From Clostridia bacterium (GTDB taxonomy: Bacteria; Bacillota; Clostridia; Oscillospirales; Acutalibacteraceae): 64,000 bases of DNA. Shown here one piece after another: positions 34,076 through 42,239 of the stretch. A program made the position numbers and the translations under genes. The stretch is from assembly GCA_017431035.1 (NCBI GenBank), contig JAFRLW010000012.1, positions 1 to 64,000 of the forward strand, read 5' to 3'. Below the pieces are notes generated by a model that was not told the DNA's origin, did no database searches, and was given only the letters and a program-made list of their open reading frames with translations. How positions within the stretch are numbered: position 1 is the stretch's first letter; the number at the start of each line of letters is the position of its first letter.

Positions 34076-34269
34076 TATTCTTCACTCTCCTTTATGTAGA
34101 TTGCGTAATCGGGGCAACGCTGTTCGCACATTCCGCAAAGCACACAGCCGGCGCCCTCTACTTTTTGTACCTTTTCTTCAACAACCTTGAGTGCGCCTTT
34201 AGGGCAAAAAGCGGCGCATATGCCGCACCCTTTACACCACTCGGTGTTGATGATCAAATCTCTTTTCAT
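34075..34269 (-). CDS. korD: 2-oxoacid:ferredoxin oxidoreductase subunit delta (ferredoxin)
   Basis: The 64-residue protein has two 4Fe-4S motifs: CKGCGICAAFCPKGAL (about 13-28) and CVLCGMCEQRCPDYAI (about 42-57). It passes electrons from the TPP site to ferredoxin. It is the first gene of the korDABC-sucCD-transporter operon. Confidence 0.93.
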   Translation of the reverse strand: MKRDLIINTEWCKGCGICAAFCPKGALKVVEEKVQKVEGAGCVLCGMCEQRCPDYAIYIKESEE

Positions 34270-34349
34270 AACATCATCCCTTCAAGTTATAGGTTTTATA
34301 ACTTTAATAATTTTAGCATTATAATATCACAGTTACAAGCAGTTATTAA

Positions 34350-34366
34350 CTTGTGAAATCCACAAG
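34350..34366. promoter_or_regulatory. Putative LysR-box operator
   Basis: CTTGTG and CACAAG flank AAATC, a T-N11-A type palindrome. A further ACAAG/CTTGT pair (34335-34355) overlaps it. It lies between the divergent lysR-type gene and korD and is a likely binding site for that regulator. Confidence 0.55.
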
Positions 34367-34373
34367 AAAAATG

Positions 34374-34402
34374 TTGTAATCTAAGGCGAAATGAGTTATA
34401 AT
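34374..34402 (+). promoter_or_regulatory. Promoter of LysR-type gene
   Basis: TTGTAA (34374-34379) and TATAAT (34397-34402) are 17 bp apart. The ribosome site GGAGGG begins about seven bases downstream of the -10, so the leader is very short. Confidence 0.65.
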
Positions 34403-34422
34403 AAAAACGGAGGGTGGATATT

Positions 34423-35388
34423 ATGAACTTTCAAAACTTAGAATACTTTATTGCCACCGCAAAAGAGGGCAATATCACGAGGGCGGCGGAGCAACTGAAC
34501 ATCTCTCAACAAGCGCTTTCGGGCAGTATTGCAAGACTTGAAGAAGAACTCGGTTGCGTTCTCTTTGAGCGGCGTCCGATTTTCCGCCTTACATACAGCG
34601 GAAAATGTTTTTACGAAAAAGCGAGAGAAATGCTTGATATAAAAGAGCAAAGCCGTGTTATGATAGACGACATAAATGGCAACGTGAGAGGGGAACTGAA
34701 AATAGGTGTTTCCCATACGAGAGGTCAGGTAATACTGCCGGCTCTTTTGCCGACCTTTGCAAAAAAATATCCAAAAGCCGACCTTTCAATTACCGAGGCT
34801 TCGACAAAAGACCTTGAAGAAGCGCTTATAAAGGGAAAAATCGACGTTATGATAGGTTTTATGCCGACCGCAACAAACACGGCAAAAATGGAACCTCTTT
34901 TCACCGACCGACTGGTTATAATAATACCTAAAAACATATTAAAAGAGACCTTTGGGGACAAGGGTGACGAGGTTTGTGAAGAATATAAAAAAAGCAGGGA
35001 TTTTTCACTTTTTTCAAACATACCGTTTATTTTGCTTCGTGAAAACGAGAGGATAAGAACGATAGTAAACCGCAGATTTTTTGAAAGCAAAATAAGTCCC
35101 GTAATAAAAACCGAAACACAGAATATCCAAACGGCTTTTTCCCTTTCAATAGAGGGGCTCGGCGCCACTATAATACCCGAAATGTATCTTAAAAGCCGAT
35201 ATGCTCTGCCCGGCGTTTATCAAAAGGAAACAAAAGAAAAAGCGGTTGTTCTCCCCTTTAGCGCCGATAATAAAAAAGATATAATCGGTATAGGGTATAA
35301 CAAGGAAAGATATTTAAGTCGGATAGCAAGAGAGTTTATAAAAATGAGTTTAGACCGATATAAAAACGGAATAGAAAAAGACGTATAA
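34423..35388 (+). CDS. LysR family transcriptional regulator
   Basis: This protein of about 321 residues has an N-terminal winged HTH (MNFQNLEYFIATAKEGNITR, then AAEQLNISQQALSGSI) and a periplasmic-binding-protein-like effector domain from about 90 to 300. I use ATG 34423, nine bases after GGAGGG. It is divergent from kor-suc, so it most likely controls that operon in response to a pathway metabolite, and may repress itself. Confidence 0.88.
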   Translation: MNFQNLEYFIATAKEGNITRAAEQLNISQQALSGSIARLEEELGCVLFERRPIFRLTYSGKCFYEKAREMLDIKEQSRVMIDDINGNVRGELKIGVSHTRGQVILPALLPTFAKKYPKADLSITEASTKDLEEALIKGKIDVMIGFMPTATNTAKMEPLFTDRLVIIIPKNILKETFGDKGDEVCEEYKKSRDFSLFSNIPFILLRENERIRTIVNRRFFESKISPVIKTETQNIQTAFSLSIEGLGATIIPEMYLKSRYALPGVYQKETKEKAVVLPFSADNKKDIIGIGYNKERYLSRIAREFIKMSLDRYKNGIEKDV

Positions 35389-35416
35389 AAAAGCACCCGA
35401 CAGGGTGCTTTTTTAA
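35387..35416 (+). terminator. Terminator after LysR-type gene
   Basis: AAAAAAGCACCC and GGGTGCTTTTTT pair across a GACA loop. Confidence 0.88.
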
Positions 35417-35430
35417 TGGATAACGAGTAG

Positions 35431-35640
35431 TAGTGCAGGCGCTCTGCTCCTGCCGTCTGCATAAAACGGGCATTATTGATATTCTGTAGGGGCAGGCGTC
35501 CTCGACTGCCCGCTTATTTTATACAAAAACGTTTATAAATCGTAGTGCAGGCGCTCTGCTCCTGCCGTTTACACAATACGGGCTGTCGGAAACCGCCAGC
35601 CCCTACAACAATGAAAAACGGGCGGAAACCCGCCCGTTAT
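35431..35640. repeat. Dispersed palindromic repeats (A, B, A, B) plus hairpin
   Basis: Unit A (AGTGCAGGCGCTCTGCTCCT, then GCCGT) occurs at 35431-35463 and 35543-35573. Unit B occurs inverted at 35486-35513 and direct at 35579-35606. A hairpin AACGGGCGGAAACCCGCCCGTT follows at about 35617-35639. The same units are found at 3719-3815 and 44352-44581. No gene is present in 35417-35678. Confidence 0.78.
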
Positions 35641-35678
35641 CTATTGTTTGTTATCAATTATCTACCGTCTATTAAAAA

Positions 35679-35716
35679 CAAAAAGCACCTTTTTTTGTAA
35701 AAAGGTGCTTTTTTAT
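35679..35716 (-). terminator. Terminator of the secreted-protein operon
   Basis: AAAAAGCACCTTTTT and AAAAAGGTGCTTTTT pair around TTGT, just downstream (minus strand) of the gene ending at 35726. Confidence 0.85.
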
Positions 35717-35725
35717 AAAGTTTTT

Positions 35726-37267
35726 TTATTTATTCCGTGTTAACACAAAAGTGCCCGATGAAGTAATCTCTAAACTATCTTTGCTTATCAGGCGTAGTTT
35801 CATATCGTTATGCCACCTGCTGTTTGAAATAACCAATACATTCCCGTCAAAAGTGTATTCACAGGTAAATGTGACCGGATTGGATGTTGTTCCGTCTGCT
35901 TTTGAAGCAGTCATAACAACGGTGACGGTATCATTCGCATGGCTGAACGTATAATTTTCCGTTATGTCTCCACTTGTATAAGACCATGAACCCATAATAT
36001 CATTAATCGTTACGCCTGCCGCACCTGTACCGCCTTGTTGCGTGGTTTTACTGCTTGATGAATTGTTTTTTCCCGCATTGCTGTTTTTAGAAGCGCTTTT
36101 ATCAGACTTATTTTTGCCGTTTCCGGAATTTTTATCGTCTATCCACTTCCCGTCCTTCTTGAGCGGCTCGCCGTCCTTGGTGATGTTTCCTTTGCCGTCA
36201 GATTCATATTTTGTACCGTCGGGCAGGGTAAATGTGGTTGTTCCGTCTGCATTCTTTATCATTTTTGCGCCGTCGGAATAGGTAATATCTGCCGAAGTAA
36301 CATTTCCGTTCTCATCATAGGTGACATTCCAGTCATTTTTACCGTCCTTATATTCGGTCAGATTGCCGTTTTCATCAACAACCATAACCGTTCCGTCCTT
36401 GCCGCTGAAATTCATCGCCTTTGAGTTATTGTCCATCCAAAGATTTGAACCGTCTGCGCCGGTCCATTGAACAACGTTATTATTTACATATTTTGGCTCA
36501 CCGTTTGCGTCAAAACTTGTGTTGATATTGGAATTCCACTGCTCGCCGTTTGCATCCGTCAAAGAGAAATCGGTGTTTTCGGTTTTTTCTTCACCGTTCC
36601 ACGATATATTTGTTTCCGATTTTGCGTGCGAACCGTCTTTCCAATCGATTGTTGTTGTCTGCTTATTTCCGAGATCGGTATGATTGTACGAGGTGCCTTC
36701 CGAGTTGACAAACTGCAACCCGTTGTCCGTTATCGTCAGCTTTGAGCCGCCCGGTCCTGTAATCTCGCCGTTTTTGTAACATCCGTTTTCATCCGTTTCA
36801 ATGCGTTTGTCACTTCCGGTGATACCTATGCCGGTCAGTCCGCCGTCTGCATTATAATCAAGGGTCAGCCCTACACCGTAACTTTCGGAGAAAGAGCCGT
36901 CCGTATTGACCGTTGTTGTTTTGCCGTTCGGTTCGGTAAGAGATTGCCGTCCGTCTTTGTATTCCGTGGCGACATAACCGTCGGTTGTGCGTACCGTGGA
37001 GTTTCCGTCTTTATCTTCGGAATACTGATTGCCCTTGTAATCCACGGCGGTCACAGACCCGTCTTTATTTTTTGTGCTGACACTGCCGTTATCAAACACG
37101 CGGGTGACCGAGCCGTCACTACCTTTGAACTCGGTATAATCGCCTTCAAATGCGTCATCCGGCGTGCTTATATTTTCGTTTTCCGCAAAAACGGAAACGG
37201 GAGATATTGCCGTGAGCGCAGAAAACACCATAAGGAAAGCAAGAAATATCGCTAAATACTTTTTCAT
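35726..37267 (-). CDS. Secreted DG-repeat protein with C-terminal lipocalin-like domain
   Basis: This 513-residue exported protein has a signal peptide (MKKYLAIFLAFLMVF, cut near AVSVFA-type residues about 28). Residues 40-365 are short beta repeats with a recurring DG turn (KDGSVT, YKGN, KDGN, TDGY, KDGR). A Ser/Lys/Asn-rich linker follows (about 375-410). The end (about 420-513, IMGSWSYTSGDITENYTF) looks like a small lipocalin-type barrel. There is no sorting signal. It is the last gene of a four-gene minus operon. I recognise no family; the repeat resembles RHS/MORN-like beta repeats only in style. Confidence 0.7.
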   Translation of the reverse strand: MKKYLAIFLAFLMVFSALTAISPVSVFAENENISTPDDAFEGDYTEFKGSDGSVTRVFDNGSVSTKNKDGSVTAVDYKGNQYSEDKDGNSTVRTTDGYVATEYKDGRQSLTEPNGKTTTVNTDGSFSESYGVGLTLDYNADGGLTGIGITGSDKRIETDENGCYKNGEITGPGGSKLTITDNGLQFVNSEGTSYNHTDLGNKQTTTIDWKDGSHAKSETNISWNGEEKTENTDFSLTDANGEQWNSNINTSFDANGEPKYVNNNVVQWTGADGSNLWMDNNSKAMNFSGKDGTVMVVDENGNLTEYKDGKNDWNVTYDENGNVTSADITYSDGAKMIKNADGTTTFTLPDGTKYESDGKGNITKDGEPLKKDGKWIDDKNSGNGKNKSDKSASKNSNAGKNNSSSSKTTQQGGTGAAGVTINDIMGSWSYTSGDITENYTFSHANDTVTVVMTASKADGTTSNPVTFTCEYTFDGNVLVISNSRWHNDMKLRLISKDSLEITSSGTFVLTRNK

Positions 37268-37563
37268 TTTCCGTCGCCGCCTTTCAGATGGTCGAATACT
37301 TCTTCGACCTGTTCGATCTCATCGGCGTCTTTGACTGCGGGGAACTCCTCGTGCGCCTTTTCGATCAGTTCGGCGCCGCCACCCTGTGCGATCAGTTCAT
37401 AGACTGCCGCAGCGGCTTCACTGTTGCCCGCTTTTTCGAGCTGCTCTGCGTATTTTATAAGCGATTGCATATTCTGTGAATCGTTTGTTTTACCGCTGTT
37501 TCCGCAGGCGCAAAGTGCAAAAAGCATCAATACCGCAAGAATAATTGCAACTGCCTTTTTCAT
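37264..37563 (-). CDS. Hypothetical small lipoprotein
   Basis: The protein of about 99 residues has a signal peptide ending in a lipobox-like ALCAC, with the cysteine near residue 20. A short helical domain with Glu/Ala-rich helices follows (SLIKYAEQLEKAGNSEAAAA), resembling a single TPR-like hairpin. I use the third codon ATG (37563), because AAAGGAG lies seven bases before it. It overlaps the start of the secreted-protein gene by four bases. Confidence 0.62.
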   Translation of the reverse strand: MKKAVAIILAVLMLFALCACGNSGKTNDSQNMQSLIKYAEQLEKAGNSEAAAAVYELIAQGGGAELIEKAHEEFPAVKDADEIEQVEEVFDHLKGGDGK

Positions 37564-37582
37564 AATCATTCTCCTTTATCGA

Positions 37583-38200
37583 CTATTGTTTTATGTTGAC
37601 ACAACGGGAAGCAATGTAGTTCTTGACAAACTCAAAGTCCTCTTTTGCCGCATAGACCTGATTATGTCCGAAGCGTTCGTTCACCTTTATAAGATCACGG
37701 CGGGGATAGGCTTTAATTTTTCGGACTTTTGAAAAATCGGAATACATCTCTGTACGCTGGGCGTTCATTCCGGCGCCGACGATGCCGATCCTGCCCGACG
37801 CCGCGCCGGCGATCATTGTCGCACGACCGAGTTTCTTCGCCTTTCTTGCCTGTGATGCGGTCTGTTTGTGGGTTATGCCTTTTTCGTCCATTTCAAACTC
37901 GACAATATATTTTCCGCCCATTATTGCGGCGTATATAAGATACCCCAAACCTACAACGGCGGTAATTCCTAAAAGTAAATATCCCAAAATCGGCAGGTTT
38001 TGGGGCACTTTTTCAGCGCCCCATTTGATAAAGTCTGAAATATTCACAACGGCAAAAACACCAAGGAATATAAAGAAAAATATCTTCAAAATGAGCAAGA
38101 ATATTGTTGGGTTCTTGAATAGGCTCATTTCATACGTCCAGCGGTATTTTCCGTCGTCGCCAAGCATCACACGGGTGTTTAACGTTTCGCTTTCTTTCAT
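37583..38200 (-). CDS. Hypothetical membrane protein with PH-like cytoplasmic domain
   Basis: The 205-residue protein has two transmembrane helices (about 28-50 and 63-86). The soluble part (KYIVEFEMDEKGITHKQTAS at about 92 on) has the strand pattern of YcxB/bPH-type domains. The ATG at 38200 is preceded by GAGGGTGA; longer in-frame starts would overlap the next gene. Second gene of the operon. Function unknown. Confidence 0.6.
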   Translation of the reverse strand: MKESETLNTRVMLGDDGKYRWTYEMSLFKNPTIFLLILKIFFFIFLGVFAVVNISDFIKWGAEKVPQNLPILGYLLLGITAVVGLGYLIYAAIMGGKYIVEFEMDEKGITHKQTASQARKAKKLGRATMIAGAASGRIGIVGAGMNAQRTEMYSDFSKVRKIKAYPRRDLIKVNERFGHNQVYAAKEDFEFVKNYIASRCVNIKQ

Positions 38201-38211
38201 GTGTCTCACCC

Positions 38212-38943
38212 TCACTTTAACAGGGGAAGATTGCATTTTTGGCACCTGTCGGCTTCTACGGGATTTTTTGTACCGCAGTTTACGCAAGCGATATACGGCG
38301 CTTTGGATTTATCGTATAATTCATACGGGAAATGAAACTGCGGATGATATTTGAAGCGGTCGCCCACTTGCAGATAGTCCCACGCCACGATCCGGGAGCC
38401 TTCCCGCTCGACAATCCTTTTTTTCTTGCCGTCTGATGTTCTCACCACGGTGATGTATTCGGTATAGTAACTGTTGTCGTCGGAGTTATTATGGCGATAG
38501 TTACGGCGTGATTTTTTGTCGATTACCGTCGCCTCGTAAGTGTTCTTGGTGCGTTCTTTTACAAAACCGTAAAGTGCGAATAATAAAAATATCACAGAGA
38601 TGACAGCGCCGTATTTCAGTGCGTCCGTAGTCTCCATTTTATCACTCACGATACTGTAAATGACAAAGCCTAATAGCGGCAACGGTACGAAAAACAACGA
38701 AGAGATACCTGCCACCTTGCGGTTTTTCTTGACCGCCGCAAGAATTTCGGGATGGTTTACCCTGTCGGAAAAGCCAGGTGTCGGTATGCCGTTTTGAACT
38801 GTGCCACTTTCTGCGTATGCAGGTGCGGTATATTGTGTTTCATTTTGCTGTGCCTGTGCGGGTGCGGCGTTTTGTGCCGCTTTGCAGTTCGGGCAAAACT
38901 TGGTGTTGCTTTCTATCTGTGCGCCGCAGTTTGAACAAAACAT
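38212..38943 (-). CDS. Membrane protein with zinc ribbons at both ends
   Basis: The 243-residue protein starts with a zinc ribbon MFCSNCGAQIESNTKFCPNC (CxxC, then CxxC at 16-19) and ends with a second one (CVNCGTKN, then CQKCNLP). Two membrane helices lie between (about 78-125). A linker is rich in Gln/Ala/Pro. This architecture is common in Firmicute membrane regulators of unknown function. It is the first gene of a four-gene operon divergent from the double-HTH regulator. Confidence 0.68.
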   Translation of the reverse strand: MFCSNCGAQIESNTKFCPNCKAAQNAAPAQAQQNETQYTAPAYAESGTVQNGIPTPGFSDRVNHPEILAAVKKNRKVAGISSLFFVPLPLLGFVIYSIVSDKMETTDALKYGAVISVIFLLFALYGFVKERTKNTYEATVIDKKSRRNYRHNNSDDNSYYTEYITVVRTSDGKKKRIVEREGSRIVAWDYLQVGDRFKYHPQFHFPYELYDKSKAPYIACVNCGTKNPVEADRCQKCNLPLLK

Positions 38944-38983
38944 AAAGATGCCTCCTTGCGAATTTTAATTTATTTCAAAATAT

Positions 38984-39013
38984 ATTATACTACTATAATA
39001 AGAACCTCCTCAA
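38984..39013 (-). promoter_or_regulatory. Promoter of the zinc-ribbon operon
   Basis: On the minus strand TTGAGG (39013-39008) and TATAAT (38989-38984) are separated by 18 bp, about 40 nt before the ATG at 38943. Confidence 0.6.
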
Positions 39014-39015
39014 GA

Positions 39016-39054
39016 GTTGACAGCGGTTTGTCATTGACAAAATTTTTGGTCAAC
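39016..39054. promoter_or_regulatory. Nested palindromes, putative operator
   Basis: GTTGAC (39016-39021) and GTCAAC (39049-39054) are an inverted pair. Between them lies the palindrome TGTCATTGACA (39029-39039). The block sits between the two divergent promoters, so it could bind the double-HTH regulator encoded at 39117. Confidence 0.55.
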
Positions 39055-39057
39055 TTA

Positions 39058-39086
39058 TTGATTCCCGGCCTGCTTTATGCTAAAAT
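39058..39086 (+). promoter_or_regulatory. Promoter of double-HTH regulator
   Basis: TTGATT (39058-39063) and TAAAAT (39081-39086) are 17 bp apart, with about 30 nt to the ATG. AGGAGA precedes the start. Confidence 0.6.
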
Positions 39087-39116
39087 GATTGTGAAATCAT
39101 AGCAGGAGACAAGCCT

Positions 39117-40925
39117 ATGTTCAGCGAGAAACTCAATAGAATACTTACTTTGCTCGACGTGACTTCGGGGGATTTTGCGCGCTTTGCCGGATGCGATAAA
39201 TCCTATATCAGCCGTATGACAAGCGGCGCGAGAGTTCCGAAAAACGGCGGAGCGGGCGCTTGGCGTATCGTCGACGGCATATACGCCTCTGCCGATGAAA
39301 AAGGCAAAACCGCCGGAATTTGCGAGTTGATTTCCTGCAAAGAGCAAAACTCCGCAGACGCCATCAAGGCGCAGATCATGGCTTGGCTCTACGACGGAGA
39401 ATACGCTGCACCTAAGAAACCCAAACCTCCGAAGGATAAAGTGCCCTACCGCGTGTTCGGGGAAAAGCTGGACGCCGTTATGGAACTTGCGGAGATCTCC
39501 AACATTCGCCTTGGAAATCTTGTAAATATCGATACTTCTTACATAAGTCGATTCCGAAACGGTCTGCGATCCCCGAAATCCAATCCCTGCACGATGGACG
39601 CCATATGCACCGCTTTACTGCGCAGACTGGGCGATCAAAATAAAATACAACAACTCGCGGCTCTTATGAAAGTCAATACAGACGCTCTAACAGACGAAGA
39701 AGAGACGTTTTCGCTGTTTCACGACTGGCTGTACGATACCGAAAAGACCGACAGCAGTTCGGTAATTGAAAAACTGCTTGAAAATATCGACACTTTTTCC
39801 ATAGACGCAAAAACGCCGCTGCCTTCTTTTGAGGAAGTAGCGGCAACAGTCAAATGTGAAGACACTGTATATTTCGGCTCGACCGGCTTACAAAACGCGG
39901 TGATACGGTTTCTCGGGGGCGTGATTTCGGACAAAGGCAAAGAACTGTATTTATATTCCGACCAGAATATGAACTGGCTGACCGACCCCGAGTTTCGTTT
40001 GAAATGGGCGGCGTTGATGCTTTGCTGTGTGCAAAAAGGCGTTAAGATCCACGTCATTCATAACGTAGACAGGGACGTTTCCGAAATGATCGAGGCGATC
40101 ATCAGCTGGCTGCCGCTCTATATGTCCGGAATGATCCGTTCTTATTACTGCAAAAAACAGAAGAATCTAAGGTTTTCCAATACGTTCTTTTTATGCCCGG
40201 GCGTCGCCTGCATTAAGGGCAGTAATGTGATCGGAACAGAAGACCAAAACGGCGAATATCGTTACGATACTGATACTAAAATACTGGAAAAGCACCAAGC
40301 TGCTTTTCACGGTCTGCTCGCCGACGCAAAGCAACTTGTAAGGATATACGGCAATCTCGAAAGCGAAGGGGTTATTCACACGGGCCATTCCGGAATGACT
40401 GTGCTCGGAACAGCGCTGTCATTTGCCACGATGCCAAAAGAGACTCTCGTTTCGATCCTTGAACGCTGCGGTGCTGACGAAACCGTGAAGAACAGGGCGT
40501 TTTCCGTTTGGGAAAGTCGAAAGAGATTACTTAACGTAACACTTAACGAATCTTTTGTCCACGAGTGCATTCCCGTGGCGGATGAAGAAAGTCTGTTTGG
40601 AAATAAAGTCTTAACGGATATTCCAGGTCCCAGTGTCGCATATACACCGAAGGAATATGCTGAACATATACGGAACATAATCGCACTGTCGGATGAAAGC
40701 CCAAAATACCGTTTCTGCGCTTTGCCGGACGCGCCCTTTGCCAATACGCAAATCGTCCTTTCCGACGACATTGTAACGGTAAGTAGGCTGAACGCCCCGC
40801 AGGTCACGTTTTTGATTTCCCATCCGGCTATGTACGAAGCCTTTGTCGCTTATGCCGACCGCATAACAGCCCGCTACAAACAGGATAAACTCACGACCAA
40901 AAGACTGCTGGAACGGTATTTGTAA
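39117..40925 (+). CDS. Putative regulator with two duplicated HTH modules and unknown C-terminal domain
   Basis: This 602-residue protein is built of two similar modules (about 2-96 and 113-210). Each has an HTH core (CDKSYISRMTSGARVPKN and IDTSYISRFRNGLRSPKS) and ends in WLYD. Residues about 235-470 form an alpha/beta domain (TVYFGSTGLQNAVIRFL; KIHVIHNVDRDVSEMIEAI; WLPLYMSGMI) of no family I can name. A C-terminal part follows to 602. It has no membrane segment. The base composition looks higher in GC than in neighbouring genes. It likely senses a signal and controls the divergent secreted-protein operon; that is inference. Confidence 0.65.
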   Translation: MFSEKLNRILTLLDVTSGDFARFAGCDKSYISRMTSGARVPKNGGAGAWRIVDGIYASADEKGKTAGICELISCKEQNSADAIKAQIMAWLYDGEYAAPKKPKPPKDKVPYRVFGEKLDAVMELAEISNIRLGNLVNIDTSYISRFRNGLRSPKSNPCTMDAICTALLRRLGDQNKIQQLAALMKVNTDALTDEEETFSLFHDWLYDTEKTDSSSVIEKLLENIDTFSIDAKTPLPSFEEVAATVKCEDTVYFGSTGLQNAVIRFLGGVISDKGKELYLYSDQNMNWLTDPEFRLKWAALMLCCVQKGVKIHVIHNVDRDVSEMIEAIISWLPLYMSGMIRSYYCKKQKNLRFSNTFFLCPGVACIKGSNVIGTEDQNGEYRYDTDTKILEKHQAAFHGLLADAKQLVRIYGNLESEGVIHTGHSGMTVLGTALSFATMPKETLVSILERCGADETVKNRAFSVWESRKRLLNVTLNESFVHECIPVADEESLFGNKVLTDIPGPSVAYTPKEYAEHIRNIIALSDESPKYRFCALPDAPFANTQIVLSDDIVTVSRLNAPQVTFLISHPAMYEAFVAYADRITARYKQDKLTTKRLLERYL

Positions 40926-41073
40926 TAGTTTAAGAATGTGCAGAAACACCCGTAAGAAAAGCAAAAAAATATTTCTAATGGGGCATTTTAAAGAGTTTTA
41001 TTTTGTAACTGCTTATGTTAAAATTAAGCCATAAGACACATAACTCGATTTAAGCGCCTGACAACTGTATAGC

Positions 41074-41113
41074 AAAAGAAAGACAGCCCGCAAAAACGGA
41101 CTGTCTTTCTTTG
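41074..41113. terminator. Bidirectional terminator
   Basis: AAAGAAAGACAGCCCG and CGGACTGTCTTTCTTT pair across CAAAAA. It ends minus-strand transcripts from tRNA-Ala. Nothing else is seen between 40926 and 41074. Confidence 0.8.
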
Positions 41114-41210
41114 GTGGAGCAAGATGTCTTAAAGACAAACACCCGGTCGGGGAATAAAACTTGCGGTCTGCATAAACTTTATTCTCGAATTGGGTGCGGC
41201 ACCTTGCCGC

Positions 41211-41286
41211 TGGTGGAGACGATCGGGATCGAACCGACTACCTTCTGAATGCCATTCAGACGCTCTCCCAGGTGAGCTACGCCCCC
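41211..41286 (-). tRNA. tRNA-Ala (anticodon GGC), CCA encoded
   Basis: The 76-nt cloverleaf reads GGGGGCG TAGCTC at its 5' end, with anticodon stem TCTGA/TCAGA and loop ATGGCAT (anticodon GGC). It has a GGTTCGATC T-loop and encoded CCA. The acceptor stem contains two G-U pairs. It lies on the minus strand. Confidence 0.95.
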
Positions 41287-41345
41287 GTGCGATAATTATA
41301 TTATCATAAAAGGCTATTTATTGCAAGAGAAATATTTATTTTTCA

Positions 41346-41374
41346 TTGACAATTATGGCCGTTTGCGGTATAAT
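41346..41374 (+). promoter_or_regulatory. rpmH promoter
   Basis: TTGACA (41346-41351) and TATAAT (41369-41374), 17 bp apart, match the sigma-A consensus exactly. A leader of about 83 nt follows, containing the palindrome CGCCATATGGCG. Confidence 0.88.
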
Positions 41375-41463
41375 CGACGATATATAAGGGAGTTTATCGC
41401 CATATGGCGTGTCTCTTTTAATAAAAAAAGAAAAAAACAAATATTGTAAGGGAGGCGTAAGTA

Positions 41464-41598
41464 ATGAAAAGAACCTATCAGCCCAAGAAACTTCATCGCA
41501 AAAAGGAACACGGTTTCAGGAAGAGAATGGCTACCGCTAATGGTCGCAAGGTGCTTGCCCGCAGAAGAGCAAAAGGCAGAAAACAGTTGACCTACTAA
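41464..41598 (+). CDS. rpmH: 50S ribosomal protein L34
   Basis: This 44-residue, highly basic protein begins [20 protein letters not shown] and ends GRKQLTY. GGGAGGCG lies before the ATG. It opens the rpmH-rnpA-yidD-yidC-khpB operon, here about 33 kb from dnaA, on the same strand. Confidence 0.97.
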   Translation: MKRTYQPKKLHRKKEHGFRKRMATANGRKVLARRRAKGRKQLTY

Positions 41599-41648
41599 GC
41601 CACGACAATTTAGTGGCTTTTCCTTTTTATTAAGGACTGTGTGAAAAA

Positions 41649-41984
41649 ATGAGAAGCTTTGAAAAACTAAAGCAGAACTACGAGTTTCACCGTGCATATA
41701 ATCGTGGTGATTCGTACGTCGCCCCGGAGTTTGTCCTTTATATTGTTAAAGGGCGTCGGGAGAAAATACGCCTCGGTATAACAGTCAGCCGAAAACTCGG
41801 AACGGCGGTTGCTCGTAACAGGGCTAAACGGGTGCTCACCGCCGCTTTTGATATGGCGAAAGAATATACTGTACCGGGCTATGATTACGTTATTGTGGCA
41901 AGGAGTCGAGTGCTTGCAAAAAAGAGCACGGCAATAGCCGAAAAACTTTGCCGCATACTGTCTGATGCGGGGATAAAGAGATGA
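41649..41984 (+). CDS. rnpA: Ribonuclease P protein component
   Basis: The 111-residue protein assists RNase P RNA in 5' tRNA processing. [20 protein letters not shown] and the RNR motif [18 protein letters not shown] (about 56-73) are typical. It is 50 bp downstream of rpmH, and its end overlaps yidD by four bases. Confidence 0.93.
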   Translation: MRSFEKLKQNYEFHRAYNRGDSYVAPEFVLYIVKGRREKIRLGITVSRKLGTAVARNRAKRVLTAAFDMAKEYTVPGYDYVIVARSRVLAKKSTAIAEKLCRILSDAGIKR

Positions 41985-42220
41985 ATATTGCACAAAAGGC
42001 CGTAATCGGCGCAATAAATGTTTACAGAAAACATATTTCCCCTGCAAAAATACCATGTTGTAGATTTACACCTACTTGCAGCGCCTACGCCATTGAGGCG
42101 GTGATGACACACGGCGCCCTAAAAGGCGGCGCTTTGGCTATTATGAGAATACTGCGCTGCAACCCGTTATGTAAAGGCGGATATGATCCCGTTCCGCCGA
42201 AGAAAGAGAAGAAAGTTTGA
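41981..42220 (+). CDS. yidD: Membrane protein insertion efficiency factor YidD
   Basis: The 79-residue protein contains the family block [20 protein letters not shown] (about 24-43) and [16 protein letters not shown] (about 56-71). It supports YidC-dependent membrane insertion and binds the inner face of the membrane by its N-terminal helix. It overlaps rnpA by four bases. Confidence 0.95.
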   Translation: MNIAQKAVIGAINVYRKHISPAKIPCCRFTPTCSAYAIEAVMTHGALKGGALAIMRILRCNPLCKGGYDPVPPKKEKKV

Positions 42221-42239
42221 AAATTAAGGTGCAATCAGT

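Noticed and set aside
35417..35725. A small gene in the repeat zone after the LysR gene
   Set aside because: Sequence consists of palindromic repeats and a terminator; stop codons break every frame and no ribosome site was found.
39117..40925. Calling the double-HTH protein an anti-phage or WYL/CARF regulator
   Set aside because: No WYL, CARF, TIR or PLD catalytic motif is visible; the C-terminal domain is unknown to me.
41113..41121. Extra tRNA 3' end (TGCTCCACCA on the minus strand)
   Set aside because: Nine or ten bases only, and no cloverleaf can be built upstream of it.
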